A DNA stretch of 64,000 nt from Oceanospirillum sp048270425 (GTDB taxonomy: Bacteria; Pseudomonadota; Gammaproteobacteria; Pseudomonadales; Halomonadaceae): positions 134,646-198,645 of the forward strand of contig JBLWSY010000005.1 of the NCBI GenBank assembly GCA_048270425.1. Direction: 5' to 3'. The notes under the pieces are model-generated. The model was given only the letters and a program-made list of their open reading frames with translations, searched no databases and had not been told where the DNA came from. The translations under genes and the position numbers were made by a program. Of this stretch, positions 43,036 to 51,903 are shown piece after piece. Every line of letters starts with the position of its first letter. Positions within the stretch are counted from its first letter, which is position 1.

Positions 43036-43164
43036 ATGTCCCATCATGACGAAAACTTCCGTGACGAAGCTGGTTTTATCTATGTGATTCCGGCTCTGGC
43101 AATCCTGATCGGCATGAACTGCCTGCCAGCGACCATTTTCTGGTCCCGTTACTTCTTCGGTTAA
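43036..43164 (+). CDS. Short membrane micro-protein, 42 residues
   Basis: ATG-to-TAA reading frame with a strong GAGGA six bases before the start. The protein begins MSHHDENFRDEAG, then FIYVIPALAILIGMNCLP, then ATIFWSRYFFG: an acidic soluble head, one hydrophobic membrane span and a short basic-aromatic tail. An FNR-type box precedes it and a terminator follows, so it is its own transcription unit. This looks like the small accessory subunits of terminal oxidases in its size and control, but I do not recognise the family. It lies between an outer-membrane protein gene and acuI. Confidence 0.7.
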   Translation: MSHHDENFRDEAGFIYVIPALAILIGMNCLPATIFWSRYFFG

Positions 43165-43240
43165 TCATCGAAGACTGTTCGGTATCTGACCGGATAAGTG
43201 AACAGGCTGATTAATCATCAGCCGCGGAAGGATTCGCAGA

Positions 43241-43292
43241 AAAAAGGCCGTCGAAAACCCGATGTAAAATGGGTTTCTGACGGCCTTTTTAT
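43241..43292. terminator. Bidirectional terminator after the micro-protein
   Basis: AAAAAGGCCGTC and GACGGCCTTTTT pair, with the inner AAACCC/GGGTTT, A run before and T run after. Serves the micro-protein and the convergent acuI gene. Confidence 0.9.
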
Positions 43293-43323
43293 TTGCCTGA
43301 AAAAGCGGTTTCAGAACGGGCGA

Positions 43324-44307
43324 TTAAAGGTTGGGATTAACCAGCACCCGACCTTTTACCTTGCCTTCAACCATGCTCTGAGCTCGCGCCGGGAGTTGCT
43401 CCAGAGAAACCTCATCCGATACCTGATCCAGTATCTCCTGCGGCAGCTCTTTTGCCAGACGTCTCCAGGCCTGAACACGACGCTCATAAGGGATCATCAC
43501 GCTATCTACGCCCAGAAGATCAACGCCTCGCAGAATAAAAGGCATTACAGTCGTATTCAGTGCAAAACTGGAAGCCAGACCCACGGTTGCCACCCGGCCG
43601 TCGTAATTCATCTGGGAGAGTACTTTAGCCAGAATATCACCACCAACCGTATCCACAGCTCCGGCCCAACGGGACTTATCCAGCGGACGCGCTTTCTCTT
43701 CAAATTCGCTACGGGGCAGTACTTCCGATGCTCCTAATTTTTTCAGATAGTCGGCACTATCGGCTTTGCCGCTGACTGCGACAACATCGAAGCCATTTTT
43801 TGCCAGCAAGGCTACCACCAGACTGCCCACACCACCGGTTGCGCCGGTGACCAGAACAGGGCCGTGCTCTGGTTTCAGGCCGCTTTCCTGCAAACGCATC
43901 ACGCACAGCATAGAGGTCAGACCGGCTGTGCCAATCGTCATCGCCTGCTTGGCCGTCAGGCCTTCAGCCAGCGGTACCAGCCATTTGGATTGCAGGCGCA
44001 TCTGCTGAGCATAGCCGCCCCAATATTTCTCGCCAACACTCCAGCCGGTCAGAACCACCGAATCACCAGCTTTGTAATCAGGGCTGGACGATTCAGCGAC
44101 GGTTCCCGCCAGATCAATACCCGGAACCATAGGGAACTGATGGACAATTTTTCCGGCACCGGTTACTGCCAGAGCATCTTTATAGTTCAGAGAGCTGTAT
44201 TCGATATTCACCAGAACATCGCCTTCCGGCAGTTCGCTGGCCTCTAAAGAGCGGACACCCGCCAGTGTTTTTTTCTCTTCCTGTTCCAGAACCAGAGCTT
44301 TATTCAT
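43324..44307 (-). CDS. acuI: Acrylyl-CoA reductase, AcuI/YhdH type
   Basis: NADPH-dependent medium-chain dehydrogenase/reductase without zinc. It reduces acryloyl-CoA to propionyl-CoA in DMSP and related acrylate metabolism and protects against acryloyl-CoA. Segments: NIEYSSLNYKDALAVTG, PMVPGIDLAGTV, GWSVGEKYWGGYAQ, GTAGLTSMLCV, VLVTGATGGVGSLVVALLAKNG. 327 residues, typical. Divergent from a GntR-family regulator that probably controls it. Confidence 0.85.
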   Translation of the reverse strand: MNKALVLEQEEKKTLAGVRSLEASELPEGDVLVNIEYSSLNYKDALAVTGAGKIVHQFPMVPGIDLAGTVAESSSPDYKAGDSVVLTGWSVGEKYWGGYAQQMRLQSKWLVPLAEGLTAKQAMTIGTAGLTSMLCVMRLQESGLKPEHGPVLVTGATGGVGSLVVALLAKNGFDVVAVSGKADSADYLKKLGASEVLPRSEFEEKARPLDKSRWAGAVDTVGGDILAKVLSQMNYDGRVATVGLASSFALNTTVMPFILRGVDLLGVDSVMIPYERRVQAWRRLAKELPQEILDQVSDEVSLEQLPARAQSMVEGKVKGRVLVNPNL

Positions 44308-44413
44308 ACCGTGACACCTTGCTATCTGAGCGGAATTATTAAGGGGTTGTCTGCAGCATAGTCGATCAGAGCTGCTTCGTAGCTGACTGACGCTAGGTTA
44401 ATCGTTAATTCTT

Positions 44414-44432
44414 CTATTTGTCAAACAAATAG
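44414..44432. promoter_or_regulatory. GntR/FadR-type operator in the acuI-gntR gap
   Basis: CTATTTGT-CAA-ACAAATAG, a 19-bp dyad matching TTGT-N3-ACAA operators of FadR-family regulators. It lies 107 bases before acuI. Confidence 0.65.
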
Positions 44433-44604
44433 GGGAATGGTGCGTCACGCCTGAGCTTCTGCTATTATCCTTGTCTGATTCTGATAGTGTCTGCTTTGAA
44501 ATCAGTGGCTAAAACGGGCTTGGTTTTTTACAGGCCAAAAGCTTAACAGTCAGCCGTATTCTGAATTCGGCCAATGGCCAATGCGATTTATTCCGAGGTT
44601 TGTT

Positions 44605-45336
44605 GTGAAAATCCAACCCCTGATGACACAAAGTCTTGCCAAGCAGATCTCTGAACAGCTGCGTGAAGCTATTCTGTCTGGTGAGCTGAAAGCCGATGAC
44701 CGACTGCCAACGGAAGATGAGCTGGCAGCCCGTTATCAGGTCTCCCGGCCAACGATTCGTGAAGCCCTCAAACGGCTGGCGGCGCAGAACCTGATTCGTT
44801 CCAGACGAGGTCCTACCGGTGGAACCTTTGTAAATCGCCCTTCACTTGATGAAGCCAGTGAAAGCCTGACCGCTTCGGCGACTCTGCTGGCGAGTATGGA
44901 TCAGTTCAGTCTGACTGAAATTGCCGATGCCCGACACGAGCTGGAGAAAACCTGCGTACGCCTGGCGGCGCAGAACCCGGATAAGTCAGTGCTTAAATTG
45001 TTGCAGCAGGAGCTGGATCATCAACAGTCGGAAACACTGACCGATGAAGAGTTTTGCGCTTCTGATGTGCGCTTTCACCGGGCTCTGGTGGACGCCTGTC
45101 AGAATGCCATGCTGCAGTTTCTGATGTATGCCGTAATTGAAGCGATGCAACCGGTAACCAATATGGTTGTGGTGCGTTTTCGGGATCGGCTGGATGTGGT
45201 CGCGGCTCACCAACGCCTGTATCAGGCGATTGAGCAAAGTGATGCGCAAGGGGCTGAAGCGGCTCTGGATGAGCTGATGGTCTATCTGAAAGCGCGCTTT
45301 CAGGCAGCTCAGGACTGGAAAGCTTCCCAGTCCTGA
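44605..45336 (+). CDS. FadR-family GntR transcriptional regulator
   Basis: 243 residues: a winged-helix DNA-binding domain (QISEQLREAILSGELKADDRLPTEDELAARYQVSRPTIREALKRLAAQNLIRSRRG) and an FCD ligand domain with metal-binding-type residues (EIADARHELEKTCVRLAAQ, DVRFHRALVDACQNAML, AHQRLYQAIEQSDAQGAEAAL). GTG start at 44605 has GAGG six bases before; ATG 44581 adds eight unsupported residues. Divergent from acuI, so a local regulator sensing an organic acid or acyl-CoA is plausible. Confidence 0.85.
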   Translation: MKIQPLMTQSLAKQISEQLREAILSGELKADDRLPTEDELAARYQVSRPTIREALKRLAAQNLIRSRRGPTGGTFVNRPSLDEASESLTASATLLASMDQFSLTEIADARHELEKTCVRLAAQNPDKSVLKLLQQELDHQQSETLTDEEFCASDVRFHRALVDACQNAMLQFLMYAVIEAMQPVTNMVVVRFRDRLDVVAAHQRLYQAIEQSDAQGAEAALDELMVYLKARFQAAQDWKASQS

Positions 45337-45359
45337 GGATTGTTTAAGGGCGTGCAGAT

Positions 45360-45911
45360 TTACATCGGTTGGCGGCTGTTTTCCAGTAGGCTTGGCATGA
45401 CTGCTTTAACCCGGATATCCTGCTGCAGCTGACGCATCAGGTCAGGGATTTTATTCGCATCCACATTGAAGTAAGCGCGGTTCAGGCGTTCAATCTGAAC
45501 CGTCAGCGTCATACCATACTGTTGTGCAATTGCTTCGGCAGTGCTGTTGTCGGTTAACACTAAACCCAGTTCATCCAACAAAATCGCATAGCGTTGCGTG
45601 GTTTGATTCCAGACCACAGGTCGGCCTTCGGCATTGGCAATCGCTTTTGACTGAATACTATAAGTTCCCTTGCGGGCTATCTCGCTATTGCTGCTCTGCA
45701 CCGCGCGCTGGTTTTCCTGTTTGTCCGTGTTGTAAGCCTTTACCTGATCCAGAATCAGGTAATGGCTGTTTTCAATACGGATCTGCTTTCCCGCTTTCAG
45801 ATGCTCAGGCAGCTGGTCCTGAGCAACGGTTGGTTTCTTGCCATCAAAGGCGTGAGCGGCAAGTGGCACAAGGCTCAGCAGGCCGGATAACACTAAAATT
45901 AAAATACGCAT
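45360..45911 (-). CDS. Secreted I9-propeptide-like protein, partner of subtilase
   Basis: 183 residues with a signal peptide (MRILILVLSGLLSLVPLAAHA). The C-terminal part (NRAYFNVDANKIPDLMRQLQQDIRVKAVMPSLLENSRQ) resembles the inhibitor I9/subtilisin propeptide core, where an alpha/beta domain ends in a D-x-R-V-K-x-V-like strand. It begins 37 bases after the end of the subtilase gene, on the same strand, so the two are one operon. Inference: a separate propeptide acting in trans as folding chaperone or inhibitor of the protease. Start AGGA at suitable distance. Confidence 0.6.
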   Translation of the reverse strand: MRILILVLSGLLSLVPLAAHAFDGKKPTVAQDQLPEHLKAGKQIRIENSHYLILDQVKAYNTDKQENQRAVQSSNSEIARKGTYSIQSKAIANAEGRPVVWNQTTQRYAILLDELGLVLTDNSTAEAIAQQYGMTLTVQIERLNRAYFNVDANKIPDLMRQLQQDIRVKAVMPSLLENSRQPM

Positions 45912-45948
45912 TGAAATTGTCCTGCTAAAAGTTTGAATGCTGAACCGG

Positions 45949-47631
45949 TTAATGACCGTACACGGTCATCGACCAATCGTGTAACGTACCTGTGTCATGC
46001 CCGTTGGTATCAAATACCTCCAGCGTCCAGTCACCCAGAGAGTCTTCGCCATAGAAAGCCTGACTCAGGAGTACCAGCTCCTGATTCGTTATATCTGTAC
46101 CCATACCATTTCTTGGGGTCATTAATACGCTGACCATTCCGCTGGGGGAGGTTAGCTGAATCTGCAGGTCTGACACGTAGGTGTGGCTGAATTCCAGCTT
46201 AACCTGAACAGATTCCACGGTGAGATTGTTTCCGGAGGCAACCGTAAGGGTATGGCTGGTGCCAGTCGCACTGTTATCAGGGATAGCCAGATTAAGTGTT
46301 GGTGACGTTTCTGTTTTGGTTTGCTGGGCGGGCAGATTACTGCCATAAGAGCCTGTTGCCGTTACCGCTGCCTGGGCGTTAATACGGCCAAAACCGTACC
46401 AGTTGTGATAGTGATGGCCCGCGCCATTGTTTTGCCAGGCAGGTTCAGTAGTGAGAGTTCCATCGGAAAGAGTCAGGGTAATATCGGAGTTTCTCGAGAT
46501 ATCGACCTTATCTGCAGTCGTAATCATGATATGACGCACATCACGCCAGCCAAGGGTTGGTTTTTTCTCCAGTATCAGTGCAGCAACACCGGCCGCCATA
46601 GGGGAGGCTGATGAAGTACCGTTAAATTTTGAGGTATAGCCGCGCTCACCATCGACTGTACTGTTATTGTCCAGATCTGTCGGGGCGATAATTGCGGGAT
46701 TGTAGAAACCGTATTCACCACCGGGAGCGGAGAAAACGACACTGGAACCCGTAGAGGAGTAACTGGATCTAACCCCTTTAGCGTTTATGGCCGAAACAAT
46801 TATGTTGTATGGAATATTATTGTCAGCATCCATATTGGCGTTTTGGCAGGGTAGATTGTCATCGTTGGTGTTTAAGCCGGTACAAACGTTGTTATATTCT
46901 TCGAAATAGTTGCCAGCGGCTTTAAAGTATAAAGCCCCTTTGTTGGCTCTCAGGTTTTCGGTGCCCCATTTGTAATAGGTATCGAACGTTGTGTCATAAC
47001 TATAGACCTGAGAAATCTTCGCATAACCAAAACTTTGATTGAAAATATCAACGCTTTCAGATGGTTCACCAGCTTTACCAAGTGCTTTTTGCCAGTTGCT
47101 ATAGCTATTGTCAGAATTAAGGATGCTGAACCCAAACAGGGTGGCATCAGGGGCGATGCCGGAACCGCCTCGGCCATTACCCTTTTCCGCGGCGATAATA
47201 CCTGCGACAGATGTAGCATGGTCGCCGGTTTTAGTGCTCTGTGAGAAGTCTACAGAGTTCGTCTGATCCAGGTTGGTAGCCAGATCAGGATGGGCATAAT
47301 CAATACAGGTATCCAGAACAGCAACTTTAACACCTTGGCCTGTCACCTGGTCCCACAAGGATGAGGGTATGTCTAGATCCTCACCAAAGGTTCCTGCATT
47401 CTGACTGTATGCTTTTTGCTCGGTATTATTAAGGTGCCACTGTTGAGATAGAAGTGGATCAAGCCCGGTTAGAATAGTATTCGAAGCTGTTTTCGGGGTG
47501 CAGAGACTTGCTCCACTTGATGAATTATTCGATGGATCATCACCGGAATCAAAAAATGAATCAGAACCCCCACCGCAGCCGGTCAGAGCGATAAGGCAGG
47601 AGCTAAATAGTGTAAAGGTGAGTCGATACAT
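45949..47631 (-). CDS. Subtilase lipoprotein with P-domain (kexin-like)
   Basis: 560-residue S8 serine protease. The lipobox ALTGC gives a lipid-anchored Cys19, followed by a Ser/Asp/Asn linker and DPLLSQQWHLNNT, the kexin-like entry. Catalytic Asp in VAVLDTCIDYAHPDL, His in GDHATSVAGI, Ser in GTSSASPMAAGV. The C-terminal 110 residues are a P-domain (VKLEFSHTYVSDLQIQLTSPSG...LGDWTLEVFD). There is no room for an N-terminal propeptide between lipobox and catalytic domain, while the next gene looks like one. Likely exposed on the outer membrane or surface; substrate unknown. Confidence 0.88.
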   Translation of the reverse strand: MYRLTFTLFSSCLIALTGCGGGSDSFFDSGDDPSNNSSSGASLCTPKTASNTILTGLDPLLSQQWHLNNTEQKAYSQNAGTFGEDLDIPSSLWDQVTGQGVKVAVLDTCIDYAHPDLATNLDQTNSVDFSQSTKTGDHATSVAGIIAAEKGNGRGGSGIAPDATLFGFSILNSDNSYSNWQKALGKAGEPSESVDIFNQSFGYAKISQVYSYDTTFDTYYKWGTENLRANKGALYFKAAGNYFEEYNNVCTGLNTNDDNLPCQNANMDADNNIPYNIIVSAINAKGVRSSYSSTGSSVVFSAPGGEYGFYNPAIIAPTDLDNNSTVDGERGYTSKFNGTSSASPMAAGVAALILEKKPTLGWRDVRHIMITTADKVDISRNSDITLTLSDGTLTTEPAWQNNGAGHHYHNWYGFGRINAQAAVTATGSYGSNLPAQQTKTETSPTLNLAIPDNSATGTSHTLTVASGNNLTVESVQVKLEFSHTYVSDLQIQLTSPSGMVSVLMTPRNGMGTDITNQELVLLSQAFYGEDSLGDWTLEVFDTNGHDTGTLHDWSMTVYGH

Positions 47632-47709
47632 GAGCTGCGTTTATGGTCAATTAAGTTAGATGCTCTAAATTTACCATTAAACGACGACTCTCTGGTTAAT
47701 AAAAAACGT

Positions 47710-49185
47710 CTAAACCTTCTCAAACTCTCTGACAGACTGACTTAACTCACCCATAATCTGATCCAGCTGCTCAATATTGCTCTGAATCTGGCGGGTTTCG
47801 TCGGCCAGCTGCAGCACCTGTTGGCCGATAGTACGAATCTCTTCGGCGTAGTGAGTAAAGGTGGTTTGCTGCTGCTGACCGGTGGCAGAAAGCTGTTCCA
47901 TCTGCTGACCCAGATGGCAGGTATCCTGAATAATCGCCTGAATCTGTTCCTGTGCGGCCTGAGCATGGCTCTGGCCGGACTGAACCTCTTCACTGCCTTC
48001 GCGCATGGCGGCTACCGCGGATTCGGTGCCATCCACAATCAGACGAATCTTACCGCTGATATCCTGGGTCGCATTGCGGGTGCGCTCCGCCAGTCCGCGA
48101 ACCTCATCAGCAACAACGGCAAAACCCCGGCCCTGCTCTCCGGCTCGTGCGGCTTCAATGGCGGCATTCAGCGCCAGCAGGTTGGTCTGTTCGGCAATAT
48201 CGTGAATCATCACCACGATCGAGTTTACTTCGTTGGAGCTTTGCTCCAGCGTTTCCAGCCGTTCTGCTGCAGTCATAATCACTTCGGTGGCGCGGTTCAG
48301 TTTGCTCACCGCATCGTTCATTACGGTGCCGCCCTCGGTGGCTTCGGTGCCGGTTTTCTGGGCGGTGGTTGCAGCAATTTCGGCATCACTGGCTTGTTGG
48401 CAAACATCGGTAACAATCTTGTCGGCTTCTTCAACCATACTGCCCACGGCACGGTTTTGCTGCTGCATCGTCTGGGCGATACGTTGGGCGCTTGAGGTCA
48501 CATCGCGGCTGACATTCTCGGCCTGATGCACCGATGACGTAACCTGCGCCAGAATGTCGGCAATGCGCTGTTCGCTTTGCTCACTGGCTTTACGGGCGGT
48601 TTCAAGCTGAGCAAAGCCCTGAGATTTGGCTTTATCGAATGCCAGTGCCAGCACAATGACGATCAGGCTCATGCCGATCAGTGATTTGGCCTGTTGTGTG
48701 GGAATCATATGCTCCGGAATCGGAGACGCTGGCAGAGCAATACCGGTCTGGTGGATATAAAGAAAAATCCCGATGGTTGAGAGGCTGACCGCCGACCAGA
48801 AGTAACCGGAAGCACGCCCCGCAATAAAAATAGCCGCAAAAGGGATAGAGGCCATCCAGGGCGCACTGCTCGACATCACACCACCGTTAACGTAGAGCAT
48901 CCAGACCACCATGGCGAACATACAGCTGATAACGCTTTCTGCTGCCCAGCGCTCCTGTGCGGTAAGACGTAATATAACCGGACCAAGCAGAAGCCCTGCG
49001 CTACCCAACAGAATCCCCCAGCCCATCCCAGGATGGTGATTCTTGAAATAGCTGATGGCGAATACCGGCGCAATGACACCGGCCAACAGGGCGACGGTGA
49101 CGACAGTCCTTGCATGGATCAGTCGGTCCTGATCCTGTCGCAGGCTATCCGGGATAAAACGTTCGGTAAGCTGAGAAAGTGTCAT
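47710..49185 (-). CDS. Methyl-accepting chemotaxis protein with polytopic membrane sensor
   Basis: 491 residues. The N-terminal 190 residues are about six hydrophobic segments (VVTVALLAGVIAPVFAISYF, ILLGSAGLLLGPVILRL, VISCMFAMVVWMLYV, and others) with no periplasmic ligand domain, so the ligand or signal is likely sensed in the membrane. Then a long coiled-coil signalling domain with the hairpin EQTNLLALNAAIEAARAGEQGRGFAVVADEVRGLAERT. This passes the signal to CheA/CheW. An FNR-type box lies about 100 bases upstream of the start. Confidence 0.9.
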   Translation of the reverse strand: MTLSQLTERFIPDSLRQDQDRLIHARTVVTVALLAGVIAPVFAISYFKNHHPGMGWGILLGSAGLLLGPVILRLTAQERWAAESVISCMFAMVVWMLYVNGGVMSSSAPWMASIPFAAIFIAGRASGYFWSAVSLSTIGIFLYIHQTGIALPASPIPEHMIPTQQAKSLIGMSLIVIVLALAFDKAKSQGFAQLETARKASEQSEQRIADILAQVTSSVHQAENVSRDVTSSAQRIAQTMQQQNRAVGSMVEEADKIVTDVCQQASDAEIAATTAQKTGTEATEGGTVMNDAVSKLNRATEVIMTAAERLETLEQSSNEVNSIVVMIHDIAEQTNLLALNAAIEAARAGEQGRGFAVVADEVRGLAERTRNATQDISGKIRLIVDGTESAVAAMREGSEEVQSGQSHAQAAQEQIQAIIQDTCHLGQQMEQLSATGQQQQTTFTHYAEEIRTIGQQVLQLADETRQIQSNIEQLDQIMGELSQSVREFEKV

Positions 49186-49286
49186 GGTGGCTCCGGTTTT
49201 TGTTGTTGTTTTTGGTGTTTTGGTCGTCTTTTTCTGCTGGTCAGGATTGTCAGATGTTTCGGCAACAATAGTGATGTTTGCAGAAC

Positions 49287-49300
49287 CTGATCCTGATCAA
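49287..49300. promoter_or_regulatory. FNR-like box upstream of the chemoreceptor gene
   Basis: CTGAT-CCTG-ATCAA differs from TTGAT-N4-ATCAA at one base. Located 102 bases before the chemoreceptor start. The 346-base gap to nhaB holds this box and a terminator only. Confidence 0.5.
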
Positions 49301-49433
49301 GGGTTGTCGAATTTAAAACATACGTTTGAATGAGGCAAGAGCCAGACTTAGAGTGCTGCGCAAGATACGCTAAGGCTAAACAGGGGGGATGGTTTCGGGA
49401 GGATGGCTAGGCTTTGATTTATAAGCAGAAAAT

Positions 49434-49472
49434 AAAAAACGCTGTCGTTACAAAAAAACGACAGCGTTTTAA
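49434..49472 (-). terminator. Rho-independent terminator after nhaB
   Basis: AAAACGCTGTCGTT and AACGACAGCGTTTT pair around ACAAAAA, with T-rich sequence after it on the minus strand. Confidence 0.9.
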
Positions 49473-49531
49473 CACGGTATTTGGATATTTACGACGCTAA
49501 GGGCGGGTTAGTAACCCTGTAATATTAGCGG

Positions 49532-51046
49532 TTAATGAACCCAGTACACAACCGCATACAGACCAACCGCAGACATCACGATGGTGTACGGCAGTGCCAT
49601 AATCACCATGCGGCCATAAGAAAGACGGATCAGAGGTGCAATTGCTGAGGTCAGCAGGAACAGGAACGCGGCCTGACCATTTGGTGTTGCCACGCTTGGC
49701 AGGTTGGTGCCGGTATTGACCGCAACGGCCAGAACATCAAAGTGTTCACGGGTGATCTCACCCGCATCCAGTGCTGCTTTGATCTCTGAGATATAAACTG
49801 TCGCCACAAACACGTTATCACTGATAGCCGACAGAATGCCGTTGGCGATAAAGAGCATCGCTGGCTGCTGATGGGTTTCCATGCTCAACACCATGTGGAT
49901 GAAAGGTTGAAACAGGTGCTGTTCGTGGATCACTGCGACAACCGAGAAGAAGACCACCAGCAGGGCCGTGAAAGGCAGCGCCTCTTCAAAGGCATGGCCG
50001 ATCTGATGTTCTTCCGTAATGCCGTTAAAAGCGGTTTGAATGACAATAATTGCCAGGCCAATCAGGCCGACTTCAGCAATATGAAATGCCAGCGCAAAGA
50101 TCAGGAAGAACGCGGTAACGGCCTGAACGATCAAAGCGGCTCTGTCTTTACCGGTACGTTTTTCCGTCTGATGTTTATCAAAGTCTTCCAAAATCTGACG
50201 AACAGAATCCGGTAGCTCTATGCCGTAACCGAAGGTTTTGGTTTTCTCCAGAATCAGGCAGGTGATCAGGCCAACCACCAATACCGGCATGGTCACCGGA
50301 GCCATACGGGTAAAGAACTCGCCAAAATTCCAGCCCGCTACTTTTGCAATCAGAAGGTTCTGAGGTTCACCCACCAGAGTGCAAACGCCCCCCAGAGCTG
50401 TTCCCACAGCAGCATGCATCAGCAGACTGCGCAGAAAGGCCCGGAACTGATCAAGGTCGCTTTGGTGCTGCTCGTTCAGCGAGCCATCATTACCATTGTC
50501 ATGGCTTTCCTGATGAAACTGCTTTCCGGACGCGACCTTGTGGTAAACCGAGTAGAAGCCCACACCAATACTGATCACAACGGCGGTTACTGTCAGGGCA
50601 TCCAGAAACGCGGATAGCAGCGCTGCGGTAATGCTGAACAGAAGAGAAAGTATCGGCTTGGAACGAACACCCAGCAGGATTTTGGTGAAGGCAAACAGCA
50701 GTAGCTGCTTCATAAAGTAGATACCGGCTACCATGAACACCAGCAGCAGGATCACTTCCAGATTGCCCTCTACCTCGTGCATCACAGAATCTGGCGAGGC
50801 TAAACCGATGACAATCGCCTCAATCGCCAGTAATCCACCGGGTTGCAGTGGGTAGCATTTGAGGGCCATTGCCAGGGTAAAGATAAATTCAACAATCAGC
50901 AGCCAGCCGGTGAAGAAAGGGCCAAAAGCAGGAAGGAAAAAGAGGATTGGATTAATGATAAGAAAGGCAAGAATGACTTTCTTATACCAGAGTGGCGAAC
51001 TGCCTAGAAAGTTGCGTAAAAAGCCTTGTGATATGGTCTGAGCCAT
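49532..51046 (-). CDS. nhaB: Na+/H+ antiporter NhaB
   Basis: Inner-membrane antiporter that expels Na+ in exchange for protons, important at high salt. 504 residues, close to the E. coli NhaB length. Typical segments: SQGFLRNFLGSSPLWYK, LIVEFIFTLAMALKCYPLQPGGLLAIEAI, GGVCTLVGEPQNLLIAKVAGWNFGEFF, AVNTGTNLPSVATPNGQAAFLFLL. Ribosome site AAGGACC. Stands alone, with a divergent cyclic-nucleotide-binding gene upstream. Confidence 0.96.
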   Translation of the reverse strand: MAQTISQGFLRNFLGSSPLWYKKVILAFLIINPILFFLPAFGPFFTGWLLIVEFIFTLAMALKCYPLQPGGLLAIEAIVIGLASPDSVMHEVEGNLEVILLLVFMVAGIYFMKQLLLFAFTKILLGVRSKPILSLLFSITAALLSAFLDALTVTAVVISIGVGFYSVYHKVASGKQFHQESHDNGNDGSLNEQHQSDLDQFRAFLRSLLMHAAVGTALGGVCTLVGEPQNLLIAKVAGWNFGEFFTRMAPVTMPVLVVGLITCLILEKTKTFGYGIELPDSVRQILEDFDKHQTEKRTGKDRAALIVQAVTAFFLIFALAFHIAEVGLIGLAIIVIQTAFNGITEEHQIGHAFEEALPFTALLVVFFSVVAVIHEQHLFQPFIHMVLSMETHQQPAMLFIANGILSAISDNVFVATVYISEIKAALDAGEITREHFDVLAVAVNTGTNLPSVATPNGQAAFLFLLTSAIAPLIRLSYGRMVIMALPYTIVMSAVGLYAVVYWVH

Positions 51047-51355
51047 TTTTAAGGTCCTTGATAATGAACGGGTCGGGTAGTTGTTTGTAACTCACTGTCT
51101 ATCTTAAGAATTATTATTTTTTTGCCATGTATTTATAGTTTCTTCAGAGAAACAGGCGCCTGCATTATACACAGCAGAAGCGTTTTGCAATGAAAGGTGC
51201 GTAATAAAACCGCCTTTTATGTGCAGGCACAGCATCCTTCAGCAGCGTACGGGTTAAAGGTTCGCGTTTGTTAAATCTTTTGGATAAGCTAGGCTGCACG
51301 CGGGATTGGCGGCTTTTTTAGGCCTGAATATAAGCTGGGTTAAGCAGGTGTTATT

Positions 51356-51892
51356 TTGGATAAAAATCGATTGAATGCCTTCTGGGATAATATTTTCCAT
51401 AAAGATCAGGACCTGGCTCAGCAGGATCTGATCGCCATTTTGTCTCAGGTACCGCTTTTTGCCTGTCTGACCCGCCGCGAGCTCAAACGGATTGCCCGAA
51501 TCGCCCATCTCAGAAGCTATGCTCAGGGAGAGCGCCTGTTCCAGATGGGGCACCCCGGTGCTGCCATGTTTGTGATTAAGTCCGGTAAAGTGGATATCGT
51601 CATTCCGCAGGAGGGCTCGGCCGATCTGTTATTGGCTACGCTGGGTACCGGAACCTTTATGGGAGAGCTGGCGCTGCTGGATGATTCCCCCCGATCCGCG
51701 TCGGCGGTTGCCGCTGAAGATGCTCAGGCGATCGCCTTTTTCCGTTCCGATTTTAATAAGCTGATTGAGAAGGAAGCGGTTATCGGCAGCAAGGTGCTGA
51801 AAGAGCTGGCGCAGATTATCGGTCAGCGACTGAAAGTGACCAATCAGCAGCTTTCTGACCTGCGTCAGACGGTAGGTCATTATGAATCCTGA
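51356..51892 (+). CDS. Cyclic-nucleotide-binding domain protein
   Basis: 178 residues with one CRP-type cyclic-nucleotide-binding domain (LFACLTRRELKRIARIA, GAAMFVIKSGKVDIVI, FMGELALLDDSPRSASAVA) and no DNA-binding domain. Acidic and Arg residues of the phosphate cassette (GELALLDDSPRSA) are present. TTG start at 51356 with CAGG. It ends 11 bases before an AI-2E family permease, so it may be its cytoplasmic regulator. The 309-base gap to nhaB has one small hairpin (GTTTC/GAAAC) and nothing else clear. Confidence 0.8.
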   Translation: MDKNRLNAFWDNIFHKDQDLAQQDLIAILSQVPLFACLTRRELKRIARIAHLRSYAQGERLFQMGHPGAAMFVIKSGKVDIVIPQEGSADLLLATLGTGTFMGELALLDDSPRSASAVAAEDAQAIAFFRSDFNKLIEKEAVIGSKVLKELAQIIGQRLKVTNQQLSDLRQTVGHYES

Positions 51893-51903
51893 GGTTGGTC
51901 TTT

